Positions 1-8,504 of a stretch of DNA of 64,000 nucleotides are shown here, one piece after another. The notes under the pieces are model-generated. The model had not been told where the DNA came from. It was given only the letters and a program-made list of their open reading frames with translations, and ran no database searches. Position numbers and translations under genes: made by a program. The stretch comes from Kibdelosporangium banguiense (GTDB lineage: Bacteria; Actinomycetota; Actinomycetes; Mycobacteriales; Pseudonocardiaceae): contig NZ_JAGINW010000001.1 of NCBI RefSeq assembly GCF_017876405.1, positions 3,299,203-3,363,202 of the forward strand. Reading direction: 5' to 3'. Each line of letters opens with the position of its first letter. Position 1 is the stretch's first letter.

Positions 1-1012
1 CGAACGGGTCGATGTGGCCGGTCTGCGACAGCCAGAGTTTGCGGGGCACGGACGCCGGGAGCGCGTCGAGCCATTGGCCCCAGTTGATGGACTTCACGTT
101 CAGGTCCGCACGCCCGTTGACCGAGAACACTGCGGCCTTCACGTTGCCCGCATTGCGTACGTAATCACGCTGCTGCCACATCGGTGTGAAGTCGCCATTC
201 GAAGGTGCGCCCGAAGTCATCTCGGAACGTACTGCCGCGCAACGAGACTGGGCATTCGCGTTCTCGAAACCGGACGCAAGACTTGTCGGGGTGCCGAATC
301 CGCGGAATGAAACACCGTCCGACCGGAACCAGTCGTACCAGGAGCTGATCGCGGCAATGGGAACGATTGTGCGTAGTCCGTCCACCCCGGTGGACGCCAC
401 ACCTTGCGTAATACTGCCGTCCCAAGACTTACCGATCATCGCGGCGGCACCTGTGGACCATGAAGCCGAAACCGTGGAACCGCCGGACACGGCCGAATAC
501 CCGGTCGCGCGGCCGTTCAGCCAGTCGATCACCGCCTTGCCCGAAGCGACCTCGGACCGCCCACCGGTGTCCATGCACCCCGTGGAACGCGAAGACCCGC
601 TGAAGTCGATCAGAGCCACCGCATATCCGCGCGGGACGAAGTAATTGTCGTAGAACAGTGGGAATTTCACCGGCTTGCCCGCGGAGTCGTACGACTTCCG
701 CTCGGATTCGTTGCCACGCCCGGAGGTCGCGTAGTACGGGCTGGCGTCGATGATCACCGGTACGCGGTCGGTCGTGGCCGGCCGGATGATGTCGGTGGCC
801 ACGCGGTCACCCACGCCGTTGCTGTCCAGGTCGAGTCCGATGTCCACCCAGACGGTCTCCCGGACGGCGTCGGCGAACGAGAACACCGGCTGCGTAACGC
901 CGTCCTTGATGACGTACGCCGGCTGCGCGGCCGAGGCAGGCACGACGACCAGTCCCGACAGCAGCCCGATCAGACTCAACGAACAGGCAGTCAGCCAACC
1001 ACGAAGTGACAT
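1..1012 (-). CDS. Secreted X-Pro dipeptidyl-peptidase / CocE-type S15 hydrolase, 3' end outside window
   Basis: The reverse strand reads open from an ATG at 1012 to the window edge, giving 337 codons without a stop. The first 29 residues form a signal peptide (LTACSLSLIGLL, then an Ala-rich cleavage site PASAAQP), so the enzyme is exported. The nucleophile motif GKSWDGS places the catalytic serine at residue 196, as in the Streptomyces-type X-prolyl dipeptidyl aminopeptidases (family S15). NGRADLNV near the cut end is the likely catalytic aspartate segment, and TGHIDPF at the very edge is the likely catalytic histidine segment. The family removes X-Pro dipeptides from peptide N termini. The C-terminal jelly-roll domain of S15 enzymes is not in view. 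It lies downstream of accE on the same strand. Confidence 0.85.
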   Translation of the reverse strand, partial: MSLRGWLTACSLSLIGLLSGLVVVPASAAQPAYVIKDGVTQPVFSFADAVRETVWVDIGLDLDSNGVGDRVATDIIRPATTDRVPVIIDASPYYATSGRGNESERKSYDSAGKPVKFPLFYDNYFVPRGYAVALIDFSGSSRSTGCMDTGGRSEVASGKAVIDWLNGRATGYSAVSGGSTVSASWSTGAAAMIGKSWDGSITQGVASTGVDGLRTIVPIAAISSWYDWFRSDGVSFRGFGTPTSLASGFENANAQSRCAAVRSEMTSGAPSNGDFTPMWQQRDYVRNAGNVKAAVFSVNGRADLNVKSINWGQWLDALPASVPRKLWLSQTGHIDPF

Positions 1013-1069
1013 ACCGGGCACGCTAGGTCAAGCGCGTGCCCGGATGTCAGAGCCGAAAGTTGTTGCCAG

Positions 1070-1285
1070 TTACCGAGGAAATCCCGAGGCCCGCCACGCG
1101 CCCGGCCCCGACGGCAGCGACACCCGCATCCGCCTGGCCGGGTCCGACCAGGCGGACTGAGGCGGCTCCTCGGCGGCAACGGAAGGCGCGGGAAGCGCGG
1201 CCACGACAGCGGTCAACGCGGCCAGTTCGATGTCGTCTGGCGTGCCCCGCACGACCCGGAGCAGCGGCCTGTCCGAAGCTGTCAT
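1070..1285 (-). CDS. accE: Acyl-CoA carboxylase epsilon subunit (AccE5/PccE type)
   Basis: This 71-residue protein starts with an ATG that overlaps the accD stop by 4 bp, so the two are translationally coupled. Its N-terminal half ([21 protein letters not shown]) matches the short epsilon subunits of actinobacterial acyl-CoA carboxylases, which begin with a conserved RGxPxxxELAAL segment and have a loose, Ala/Pro-rich C terminus. The epsilon subunit stabilises the biotin carboxylase (alpha) and carboxyltransferase (beta) complex. The position next to accD is the same as Rv3281 next to accD5 in M. tuberculosis. No alpha subunit is in the window, so it must be encoded elsewhere. Confidence 0.85.
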   Translation of the reverse strand: MTASDRPLLRVVRGTPDDIELAALTAVVAALPAPSVAAEEPPQSAWSDPARRMRVSLPSGPGAWRASGFPR

Positions 1286-2928
1286 AGCGGGATGTTCCCA
1301 TGCTTCTTGGGCGGCAACGTCTCACGCTTGTCACGCAACATGCGCAGCGAACGTGCCACATAGCCACGCGTATAGGAAGGCGGAATGACGGAGTCGACGT
1401 AACCACGCTCAGCCGCCGCATACGGGTTGAGGAGCGTGTCCTCGTACTCCTGGACGAGCTCGGCACGCAACGCCTCGACGTCCTTACCCTCGTCTGCGGC
1501 CTTGGCGAGCGTCTTACGGTGCACGATGTTCGCCGCGCCCTGCGCACCCATGACGGCGATCTGCGCCGTCGGCCACGCGAGGTTCATGTCGGCGCCGAGG
1601 TGCTTGGAGCCCATGACGTCGTACGCGCCACCGAACGCCTTGCGCGTAATGACGGTGACCTTCGGAACGGTCGCCTCGGCGTACGCGTAGATGAGCTTCG
1701 CGCCGCGACGGATGATGCCGTTCCATTCCTGGTCCGTACCCGGCAGGAAGCCTGGCACGTCTACGAACGTCAGCACCGGCACGTTGAACGCGTCGCACGT
1801 ACGCACGAACCGCGCTGCCTTCTCCGACGCGTCGATGTCCAGGCAACCCGCGAACTGGGTGGGCTGGTTGGCGACCACGCCGACCGCACGCCCTTCGACG
1901 CGGCCGAAGCCGACCAGGATGTTCGGTGCGAACAGCTGGTGTACCTCAAGGAATTCGCCGTCGTCGAGCACGCGGGTGATGACCTCGTGCATGTCGTACG
2001 GCTGGTTCGGTGAGTCCGGGATCAGCGTGTCCAGCTCGCGGTCGGTGTCGCTGAGGATGTCCGCGACCGAACCGTCGCCGGTGTCCTCACCTGGGAAGAC
2101 AGGCGCGTCGGACAGGTTGTTCGAGGGCAGGTACGACAGCAGTTCCTTCACGTAGGTGACCGCGTCGTCCTCGTCGGAGGCCAGGTAGTGGGCGTTGCCG
2201 GACTTGGTGTTGTGCGTCCGCGCGCCGCCGAGCTCTTCGAACGTCACCTCCTCGCCGGTCACGGTCTTCACCACGTCCGGCCCGGTGATGAACATCTGCG
2301 ACGTCTTGTCGACCATCACCACGAAGTCCGTCAGCGCGGGCGAGTAGACGTGCCCGCCCGCGTTCGCACCCATGATTAGCGAGATCTGCGGGATCACGCC
2401 GGACGCACGCGTGTTGCGCATGAAGATCTCGCCGTACAGGCCGAGCGAGACGACGCCTTCCTGGATCCGCGCGCCGCCGCCCTCGTTGATGCCGATGATC
2501 GGCCGGCCGGTCTTGATCGCCAGGTCCATCACCTTGACGATCTTCTCGCCGTAGACCTCGCCGAGCGCGCCGCCGAAGACGGTGACGTCCTGGCTGAACA
2601 CGCATACCGGGCGGCCGTCGACGGTGCCGTAGCCGGTCACCACGCCGTCGCCGTACGGCCGGTTCTTCTCCAGGCCGAAGTTCGTGGACCTGTGCCGGGC
2701 GAGTTCGTCCAGCTCGACGAAAGAGCCCGGGTCGAGCAGCATGTCGATCCGCTCACGGGCGGTTTTCTTGCCTTTGGCGTGCTGCTTCTCCACCGCGCGG
2801 GCCGACCCGGCGTGCACGGCCTCGTCGTTGCGGCGGTAGAGATCCGCCAGCTTGCCTGCCGTCGTGTGGATGTCCGTGTTCGTGTCGGCACCCGGTGGCG
2901 GCCCAATGGGCTGCGACGCACTGCTCAT
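1282..2928 (-). CDS. accD: Acyl-CoA carboxylase beta subunit (propionyl/acetyl-CoA carboxyltransferase, AccD5-like)
   Basis: The 548-residue protein has the size and sequence of the PccB/AccD5 carboxyltransferase family. It transfers carboxyl from carboxybiotin to propionyl-CoA or acetyl-CoA, supplying methylmalonyl-CoA or malonyl-CoA for fatty acids, mycolate-like lipids and polyketides. The N-terminal half carries the GGARIQEGV oxyanion/CoA segment and the C-terminal half [11 protein letters not shown] and [14 protein letters not shown], both hallmarks of the crotonase-fold carboxyltransferase domains. The ATG at 2928 has no purine-rich ribosome site. A TAGAGT hexamer on the reverse strand (2937-2942) lies 8 nt upstream, so the transcript may be nearly leaderless. 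It is coupled to accE and divergent from birA, whose product biotinylates the partner alpha subunit. Confidence 0.95.
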   Translation of the reverse strand: MSSASQPIGPPPGADTNTDIHTTAGKLADLYRRNDEAVHAGSARAVEKQHAKGKKTARERIDMLLDPGSFVELDELARHRSTNFGLEKNRPYGDGVVTGYGTVDGRPVCVFSQDVTVFGGALGEVYGEKIVKVMDLAIKTGRPIIGINEGGGARIQEGVVSLGLYGEIFMRNTRASGVIPQISLIMGANAGGHVYSPALTDFVVMVDKTSQMFITGPDVVKTVTGEEVTFEELGGARTHNTKSGNAHYLASDEDDAVTYVKELLSYLPSNNLSDAPVFPGEDTGDGSVADILSDTDRELDTLIPDSPNQPYDMHEVITRVLDDGEFLEVHQLFAPNILVGFGRVEGRAVGVVANQPTQFAGCLDIDASEKAARFVRTCDAFNVPVLTFVDVPGFLPGTDQEWNGIIRRGAKLIYAYAEATVPKVTVITRKAFGGAYDVMGSKHLGADMNLAWPTAQIAVMGAQGAANIVHRKTLAKAADEGKDVEALRAELVQEYEDTLLNPYAAAERGYVDSVIPPSYTRGYVARSLRMLRDKRETLPPKKHGNIPL

Positions 2929-3003
2929 GGGCTGGCACTCTAGCCAGGCGCGCCGTCCCGGGGATTCCCGCCGTTGCGCTCGTCACCATCTAGGGTTCTC
3001 GGT
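2929..3003. promoter_or_regulatory. Divergent accD / birA promoter region
   Basis: These 75 bases separate two divergent genes. On the plus strand TAGGGT at 2991-2996 lies 7 nt before the birA GTG. On the minus strand TAGAGT (2942-2937) lies 8 nt before the accD ATG. Both fit the actinobacterial -10 consensus TANNNT at the distance expected for leaderless transcripts. I see no convincing -35 boxes. Confidence 0.5.
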
Positions 3004-3783
3004 GTGGACGTAGATGTGCTAACCCGACGCTTGGTGGAACCGAACGGCCCCTATTCGGGCATAACGGTCGTCGACAGCACTGAGTCGACAAACGCGGATC
3101 TGGAAGGCGTCAACGCCCCCGACCGCACAGTGCTGATTGCGCGTGAGCAGACCGCAGGTGCGGGCCGTCGTGGCCGTGAGTGGACGTCGCCGCCAGGCGG
3201 TTTGTATATGAGCGTGTATTACGAGCCTGGTGTGCCCGCGGTACGCGTACCGTGGCTGACCCTGCTCGCGGGGGTTGCCCTCGCCAACGTCGCCGACGAG
3301 GCAGGCGTGCAGTCCGCGCTCAAGTGGCCGAACGACCTGTTGCTCGGTCCCAAGCAGCGCAAAGGCGCGGGTGTGCTGGCCGTGACCAAGGAAAAAGGCG
3401 TCGTACTCGGCATAGGCCTGAACGTCGGCGCCGTCGACGCGCGGCTCGGCCCTGGCGGTATCGAGGCGACATCCCTGATAGCGGAGGGCGCGCACCAGCT
3501 CGATCTCACCGAACTCGCGACGAGCTTGCTGCTTGAGCTGGACAAATGGGAGCGGCCGTGGCGCGAAGCCGAGGGCGACCCGTTCGCCAGCGGCCTGCAC
3601 GAGGAGTACCGCAAGCACTGTCTGACGCTCGGCCAGGACGTACGCGTCGAGCTGTCAGGTGACAAGGAGCTTGTCGGTACCGCGCGCTACCTCGAGACAG
3701 ACGGAACGCTTGTTGTGCGTGACGCCGAAGGGCACGACCACTCGGTACCTGCCGGCGACGTGGTTCACCTTCGGGCCTCTTAA
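3004..3783 (+). CDS. birA: Biotin--[acetyl-CoA-carboxylase] ligase
   Basis: The product (259 residues from the GTG at 3004) attaches biotin to the biotin-carrier domain of acyl-CoA carboxylase alpha subunits. The catalytic-domain markers are present: STNADL near the start, the biotinyl-AMP loop TAGAGRRGREW, LKWPNDLLL with the active-site lysine, and GIGLNVG. The C-terminal SH3-like cap (GQDVRVELSG) follows. There is no N-terminal DNA-binding domain, so it is a monofunctional class I ligase rather than an E. coli-type repressor. The frame extends upstream to a TTG at 2974. I prefer 3004 because a TAGGGT hexamer 7 nt upstream suggests a leaderless message. The order with accD and the PH-domain gene matches Rv3280-Rv3278c. 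Confidence 0.93.
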   Translation: MDVDVLTRRLVEPNGPYSGITVVDSTESTNADLEGVNAPDRTVLIAREQTAGAGRRGREWTSPPGGLYMSVYYEPGVPAVRVPWLTLLAGVALANVADEAGVQSALKWPNDLLLGPKQRKGAGVLAVTKEKGVVLGIGLNVGAVDARLGPGGIEATSLIAEGAHQLDLTELATSLLLELDKWERPWREAEGDPFASGLHEEYRKHCLTLGQDVRVELSGDKELVGTARYLETDGTLVVRDAEGHDHSVPAGDVVHLRAS

Positions 3784-3853
3784 GACTCTGCGACACTGGA
3801 CGTACCCGCCAGCGGTACGGTACGTGCGTCATCACCAGGTACGGGAGGACACC

Positions 3854-4396
3854 GTGGCCTATCCAGACGACCTGCTCAGCGACGGCGAGCGTGTCGTGAT
3901 CCACAAGCACCCGCATTGGAAGATGCTGCTGCTGCCGTACATCGTGCTGGTAGTCACGCTCGGTGTCGGCATCTGGCTGACGATCCTGGCACAGGACCTG
4001 TCGTGGAGCATGGTCGCGATGATCGCGATCGGTGTCGTGGCGCTGGTCCTGATCGTGTGGCTGTTCCTCGTGCCGTTCGTGCGGTGGCGCACCACGCACT
4101 TCATCGTCACCACCGACCGGGTGATGGCGCGGGAAGGCCTGATCAACCGGACCGGGATCGACATCCCGCTGTCGCGGATCAACAGTGTGCGCTTCGAGCA
4201 CGGCCTGATCGACCGGATCGTCGGCTGCGGCACGCTGATCATCGAGTCGGCGTCCGACGAGCCGCTGGAGTTCGACGACATCCCGCAGGTGGAGAAGGTG
4301 CACTCGTTGCTGTACCGGGAGATCAACGACAACCCGGACGACGACTTCAAAGCACAGCAGCGCTATCAGCAGCAGCCGCCGGTGCAGGGCAGCTGA
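3854..4396 (+). CDS. PH domain-containing membrane protein (Rv3278c-like)
   Basis: This 180-residue protein has two adjacent hydrophobic segments (about residues 28-46 and 52-75), followed by a bacterial PH-like (YdbS/bPH2) domain beginning RTTHFIVTTDRVMAREG and containing PLSRINSVRFEHG. The C terminus is hydrophilic and Gln-rich. The function of the family is not established; it is membrane-anchored with a cytosolic PH fold. The GTG at 3854 is chosen because GGGAGGAC ends three bases before it; the frame is open further upstream without family-like sequence. The stop codon at 4394-4396 is directly followed by the HMG-CoA lyase ATG, so the two are probably co-transcribed. In M. tuberculosis the homologue also sits beside birA. 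Confidence 0.82.
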   Translation: MAYPDDLLSDGERVVIHKHPHWKMLLLPYIVLVVTLGVGIWLTILAQDLSWSMVAMIAIGVVALVLIVWLFLVPFVRWRTTHFIVTTDRVMAREGLINRTGIDIPLSRINSVRFEHGLIDRIVGCGTLIIESASDEPLEFDDIPQVEKVHSLLYREINDNPDDDFKAQQRYQQQPPVQGS

Positions 4397-5329
4397 ATGG
4401 CCGCCGCGGGCCTGCCGGACAAGGTCCCGTCGCGCACCGAGCTCCCGGCCGAGATCACGATCTGGGAGGTCGGCCCGCGCGACGGGCTGCAGAACGAGAA
4501 GTCGGTCGTGGACGTCGGCGTGAAGCTGGAGTTCATCGACCGGCTTGGCCAAGCGGGCCTGCGAACCATCGAAGCGACCAGTTTCGTGCACCCGAAGTGG
4601 GTGCCCCAGCTGGCGGACGCGGCGCAGCTGCTGGCCGGTCTGTCCAAACGGGACGGAGTCCGGTACCCGGTCCTGGTGCCCAACGACCGGGGTCTGGACC
4701 GGGCGCTGGAAGCGGGCGTCTCGCACATCGCGATCTTCGCCAGCGCGACGGAAACGTTTGCGCAGCGCAATCTGAACCGGACGCTCGACAGTCAGTTCGA
4801 GATGTTCGACCCGGTGGTGACGCGGGCGCGCGAGGCGGGCCTGGAGGTCCGTGGGTACCTCTCGATGTGCTTCGGCGACCCCTGGGAAGGCCCGGTTGCT
4901 CTCAAACAGGTCGTTTCCGCAGGTCAGCGCCTGCTGGACATGGGCTGCTCGCAGTTGTCCCTCGGCGACACGATCGGTGTGGCCACGCCAGGCCAGGTCG
5001 AGGCGCTGATCGCGGGGTTCTCCTCGCCGGACGCCCTGGCTGTGCACTTCCACGACACATACGGTCAGGCCCTGGCGAACACGCTGGCCGCCCTGCAGTG
5101 CGGCGTCTCCACAGTGGACTCGTCAGCCGGCGGCCTCGGAGGCTGCCCGTACGCCGAGTCGGCGACGGGCAACCTGGCGACCGAGGACCTGGTCTGGATG
5201 CTGGACGGACTGGGCCTGTCACACGGCGTCGACCTGACCAAGCTGGTCGCCACCAGTGCCTGGATGGCAGGCAAACTGGGCCGCCCGAGCCCGTCCCGCG
5301 TCGTGCAGGCCGTGTTTGATCAAGGGTGA
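4397..5329 (+). CDS. mvaB: Hydroxymethylglutaryl-CoA lyase
   Basis: The 310-residue product belongs to the DRE-TIM metallolyase family and fits HMG-CoA lyase, which splits HMG-CoA to acetyl-CoA and acetoacetate in leucine degradation. It shows the N-terminal EVGPRDGLQNE motif, the metal-site residues in HFHDTYGQALAN and, most diagnostic, the active-site loop VDSSAGGLGGCPYA with its catalytic cysteine. The ATG abuts the PH-domain stop codon (TGAATG), implying coupling. An acyl-CoA dehydrogenase lies far away in this window, and no methylcrotonyl-CoA carboxylase genes are adjacent. A 149-bp gap follows before the next operon. Confidence 0.92.
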   Translation: MAAAGLPDKVPSRTELPAEITIWEVGPRDGLQNEKSVVDVGVKLEFIDRLGQAGLRTIEATSFVHPKWVPQLADAAQLLAGLSKRDGVRYPVLVPNDRGLDRALEAGVSHIAIFASATETFAQRNLNRTLDSQFEMFDPVVTRAREAGLEVRGYLSMCFGDPWEGPVALKQVVSAGQRLLDMGCSQLSLGDTIGVATPGQVEALIAGFSSPDALAVHFHDTYGQALANTLAALQCGVSTVDSSAGGLGGCPYAESATGNLATEDLVWMLDGLGLSHGVDLTKLVATSAWMAGKLGRPSPSRVVQAVFDQG

Positions 5330-5478
5330 CCTGCGCACCTTCCCTGTTGATCGGTTCGCCGCCTTGCTTCGCGCTCTCTAATCTCGGGACGTACGGATCC
5401 GCAAACCGCTGGAACCGGGACGGGACCTGCCACGTCCAACGCGTGACGGGGCAGTGTGAGGGCGAAGCGGAGGTGGCC

Positions 5479-5919
5479 GTGGCTACCGACCATCGGGCGC
5501 AGGTCGAGGAACTCCTTGCCGATTACCGGCGCAGCCGTGAGCAGCTTGCGTCGATGCAGCAGACACTCGCGGCCATCAGCGAGACGGTGACCAGCTCGGA
5601 CGGCACCGTGACCGCGACTGTCGGCGCGCACGGCACACTGACCGGGTTGACCATCTCGGATCAGGCGTATCTCCGATATCGGCCGTCAGATCTGGGCAAG
5701 CTCATCGTCCAGACGGTCGCGACGGCGACCACCAAGGCGTCTGAGACGGCCAATCGGACTGTCAGTCCGTTGCTTCCCGTGCAGACGGATCCGGCCGCGT
5801 TGCTTGGCGGGCGTGCTGACCTGACCGCGGCGGAGGTCGCGCCGCCGGGGCGGCATCGCTCGGAGGACGACAGCTTCGAAGACGTCAGCTGGCTGGACAA
5901 CCCGAGGGGGCGGGTGTGA
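5479..5919 (+). CDS. YbaB/EbfC-like nucleoid-associated-type protein, first gene of CpnT-like operon
   Basis: The 146-residue protein resembles the YbaB/EbfC fold: an N-terminal helix (RAQVEELLADYRRSREQLAS), then a strand region with GTVTATVGAHGTLTGLTIS, then a helix. The C-terminal 60 residues are acidic and disordered. In Pseudonocardiaceae and Mycobacteriales such proteins often open gene sets that encode WXG100-like substrates, where their exact role is unknown. I choose the GTG at 5479 because GGAGG (5469-5473) lies 5 nt upstream; a GTG at 5473 overlaps that site. The stop overlaps the next gene by 4 bp. A similar YbaB-like gene opens the cassette at 62945. Confidence 0.7.
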   Translation: MATDHRAQVEELLADYRRSREQLASMQQTLAAISETVTSSDGTVTATVGAHGTLTGLTISDQAYLRYRPSDLGKLIVQTVATATTKASETANRTVSPLLPVQTDPAALLGGRADLTAAEVAPPGRHRSEDDSFEDVSWLDNPRGRV

Positions 5920-6227
5920 AGGACGGCTTTCTGACCGATCACGAACGGCTCGCCCAGCATGCCGGTGACTTCGGCGGCCTGGCGGAACGGGCCGCGGCCC
6001 TCGCGGGGGAGTTGAGCCGCACGCTGGACGAGCTCGGCAGCCCGTGGGGGACCGACGACGTCGGCCAGAGTTTCGCGGCCGTCTACTCCGGGCCGTCGCA
6101 GGAGACGCGCAGGAACATCGACGCGGCGTCCGGCCAGCTCGGCGACATGGGCGACCGGCTGACCACGATGGCCGCCGCCTACCGGGACGTCGATACGGGC
6201 GCGTCGAGAGATCTTGGGGCGGTCTGA
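5916..6227 (+). CDS. WXG100/EspC-like small helical protein (candidate T7SS substrate or chaperone)
   Basis: This 103-residue protein starts at GTG in the GTGTGA overlap with the preceding stop. It is almost entirely helical with a helix-turn-helix centre containing SPWGTDDVGQSF, close to the W-x-G turn of ESAT-6/EspC-type proteins. Size, two-helix layout and position before a CpnT-like gene match the place of EsxE/EsxF in the M. tuberculosis cpnT operon. I infer secretion or partner-stabilising function from that context. No transport machinery (EccC, MycP) is encoded in the window. Confidence 0.7.
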   Translation: MKDGFLTDHERLAQHAGDFGGLAERAAALAGELSRTLDELGSPWGTDDVGQSFAAVYSGPSQETRRNIDAASGQLGDMGDRLTTMAAAYRDVDTGASRDLGAV

Positions 6228-6228
6228 C

Positions 6229-8208
6229 ATGGGCATCGAGTTGCCTGCGGAACTCGCCGACGTGGCGGCGCAGACCGGCGTCAAATGGCCCGAGGCCGAC
6301 GAGGACAAAATGCGCGAGACCGCGCAGGCCTGGCGGCAGACCGGCGCGAAGATCACCGCTCTGATCAGCGACGCGGACACGACCGCCCGCTCCGCGCTTG
6401 GTACCACCGAAGGCGAAAGCGCCGACGCGGCAAGAAAACACTGGGGAACCTACGTCCAGCCGGACACCGGCAAACTGACCTCGATGGCCCGCGGCTGCAC
6501 CAAGGCCGCCGACCAGCTCGACCACGCCGCCATCCAGGTCGCCGACGCCAAACTGGCCATCGTGCAGAACCTGGTCCCGCTGGCCAAGAACAAGGACGTC
6601 GCCGAGCACGCCGCCGCCTCCGGCCACCCGACCGCCCTGCTCGGCCTCGACACCGCGATCAAAGGCACCGCCGCCAACGTCGCGAACGTCCACTCCACAT
6701 TGGTCACCGCGGTCCAGCCCATCTCCGGTGCGACTGTCGACGCGGTCCAGCCCATCGTCAACCCCAACCCAGGGCAACACAGCACAGGGTTGCTGCCCGG
6801 TGATGGCGCGGTGCCCAGCCATCCAGGGCCCGGTGAGCACGGCAAGGGCTTGTTGCCCGGTGTGGTTCAGCCGGTCGTCGACGGTGTCGTGGGGCCGGGC
6901 GATCATGGCCAGCGGCCAGGTGTTCTTCCTGGTGTGGTGGACGCCATGACGGGTGGTCCCAGCAGCCATGGCGGTGTGGTGCCCGGGGCTGTCGACATGG
7001 TCGGTGGCGGCCATGCCGGCATGCCGGGTCCTGTCCCGGACGGCGGCGGCCACATGATGCCTCCGGCCGGCGGCGTGATCGATCATCATGCGGTAGATCC
7101 CGCGACTGGGCCGATTCCAGCGCAGGACAGGCCGCACATCCTCCCTGCGGACGCACCCACACCACCTGCGGGCATCCCGCGGCCGGACCACGTTGTGCAA
7201 GCCGCTTCCGCAGCGGCAGTCCTAGACGCTCCACCGCCCCCTGTGCAGCAAAGCCCGCCACCGGTCAACCAGCCGGTCGCGCCACCTCCGCCCGCCAGTG
7301 GCGGGCCGTTCGTGGGTGGTGGCCCGACGCCTCCGCCACCGGCCGCAGCCGTTCCTCCTCCTGTTGCGGGGCAACCGATCCCGGGACAGCAGCCGCTCGC
7401 GGCGGGGCCGGCGGTGCAGCGTGGCCCGGCGCCGGTTGTGATGCCCGTCGAGCCGGCCCGGCAGATGCCCGCGGCGGTGGCGGGAATGGCGGTGCAGCAA
7501 CCGGATGCCGCCGGCGGCAGGTATCAGGAGCGCGACACGGTCATCGCGATCTGGCTGGTTCGGATGTTCCCGATCGGGCACATGCCGATCGCCGCGGACC
7601 GGCCGTCCCGCCAGCTTCCGCCGCCCAGTCCCGAATTCGACTACGCGGCCGGGATGCGGTTCGAGCCCAACGATCACCCTCAGGCTGATCTGATCGACGA
7701 CGCCGAAGCTCTGGCGTGGGCGCTCGATGGCGGCGACGCTGTGGAAACCGGTCCGCCGCAAGAACATGAGCTGGCCGAGGGGCACGATCCCCTTGCCGGG
7801 CAGAACGAACGCGACTGGGATCGCCGGTTCGTCGTGCGCGCGGGCACCGGCCGGGACACGCTCGACACCGAATACGCCTGGCCGCCAAGCGAACTCTTCC
7901 CCGAAGGCGTGACGGCCCCAGGTGAACCGGAAGTCCTGGAGCCGGGCACGGTCATCGACCGGTTCGGCACGCCCGAAGGCCGCGTTTTCGCCGCCGTGGA
8001 CACCACTTTCACACAACGGAGCCTGCCGCCGTCGCATGTGAACGCCGAGTACCGCCGGTACCGCGTACTGAAGCCGCTTCCCGTGTGGCGCGGGATTTCC
8101 GCCGCGTGGTTCGGTCAATCCGGTGGTGGCGTGCGATTGCGGACGGTTCACCCGGCGCTCGACCTGGTCGCGCTTGGCTACCTTGCTGAGGAGAGAGATG
8201 AAAGCTGA
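6229..8208 (+). CDS. CpnT-like toxin: N-terminal WXG-like region, Pro-rich linker, C-terminal TNT NAD+ glycohydrolase domain
   Basis: The 659-residue protein has three parts. Residues 1-170 are helical and open with VKWPEADEDKMRETAQAW, like the N-terminal WXG100-like region of CpnT and related T7SS effectors. Residues about 175-425 are a Pro/Gly/His-rich linker. Residues about 545-655 form a TNT (tuberculosis necrotizing toxin) domain with VIDRFGTPEGRVFA, QRSLPP, YRRYRVLKPLPVW and AWFGQSGGG; Gln630 in the last motif aligns with the conserved active-site glutamine of TNT. TNT domains hydrolyse NAD+. The ATG at 6229 lies one base after the previous stop; the frame also allows a TTG at 6214. The final codons overlap the candidate immunity gene by 11 bp, a normal toxin-antitoxin arrangement. 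Toxicity and export are inferred from the family. Confidence 0.88.
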   Translation: MGIELPAELADVAAQTGVKWPEADEDKMRETAQAWRQTGAKITALISDADTTARSALGTTEGESADAARKHWGTYVQPDTGKLTSMARGCTKAADQLDHAAIQVADAKLAIVQNLVPLAKNKDVAEHAAASGHPTALLGLDTAIKGTAANVANVHSTLVTAVQPISGATVDAVQPIVNPNPGQHSTGLLPGDGAVPSHPGPGEHGKGLLPGVVQPVVDGVVGPGDHGQRPGVLPGVVDAMTGGPSSHGGVVPGAVDMVGGGHAGMPGPVPDGGGHMMPPAGGVIDHHAVDPATGPIPAQDRPHILPADAPTPPAGIPRPDHVVQAASAAAVLDAPPPPVQQSPPPVNQPVAPPPPASGGPFVGGGPTPPPPAAAVPPPVAGQPIPGQQPLAAGPAVQRGPAPVVMPVEPARQMPAAVAGMAVQQPDAAGGRYQERDTVIAIWLVRMFPIGHMPIAADRPSRQLPPPSPEFDYAAGMRFEPNDHPQADLIDDAEALAWALDGGDAVETGPPQEHELAEGHDPLAGQNERDWDRRFVVRAGTGRDTLDTEYAWPPSELFPEGVTAPGEPEVLEPGTVIDRFGTPEGRVFAAVDTTFTQRSLPPSHVNAEYRRYRVLKPLPVWRGISAAWFGQSGGGVRLRTVHPALDLVALGYLAEERDES

Positions 8209-8476
8209 GTCGATCACCGGCTGGCTCGGCGCGGTAGGCATCCCGCCGGAGCTGGTGTCGGTCGGCACCGAGGCCGACAACGCCTGGTGCCTGATCCGTG
8301 CCGACGACCCGGACGAGAACGGCACTATCGCCTGGGAGGTCTTCTGGCGTGAGCAGGGCAACCGATACGACTGGGCCCGGTTCACCAACGAACAGGTCGC
8401 TTGCCATTACCTGTTCGGCCGGCTCACCTGGGCCCAGGTCGCACGTGGAGCAGTCGGGATTCTGAAAGCCGATTAG
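8198..8476 (+). CDS. Candidate immunity protein for the TNT toxin
   Basis: This 92-residue cytosolic protein is acidic, with no signal or membrane segment. The ATG at 8198 follows the site GAGGAGAGAG and overlaps the toxin stop by 11 bp, so translation is coupled and the two proteins are made together. The layout parallels Rv3902c (IFT), the immunity factor immediately downstream of cpnT. Sequence features such as AWEVFWREQGNRYDW and LFGRLTWAQVARG give no enzymatic clue. The immunity role is an inference from size, overlap and position. Confidence 0.72.
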   Translation: MKAESITGWLGAVGIPPELVSVGTEADNAWCLIRADDPDENGTIAWEVFWREQGNRYDWARFTNEQVACHYLFGRLTWAQVARGAVGILKAD

Positions 8477-8504
8477 ACACCGAAGAAAAGTGAGATGCCC
8501 GCGA

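Noticed and set aside
5686..7200. Long antisense open frame across the WXG and toxin genes
   Set aside because: Sense frames carry recognisable families and coupled starts; the antisense product is basic low complexity.
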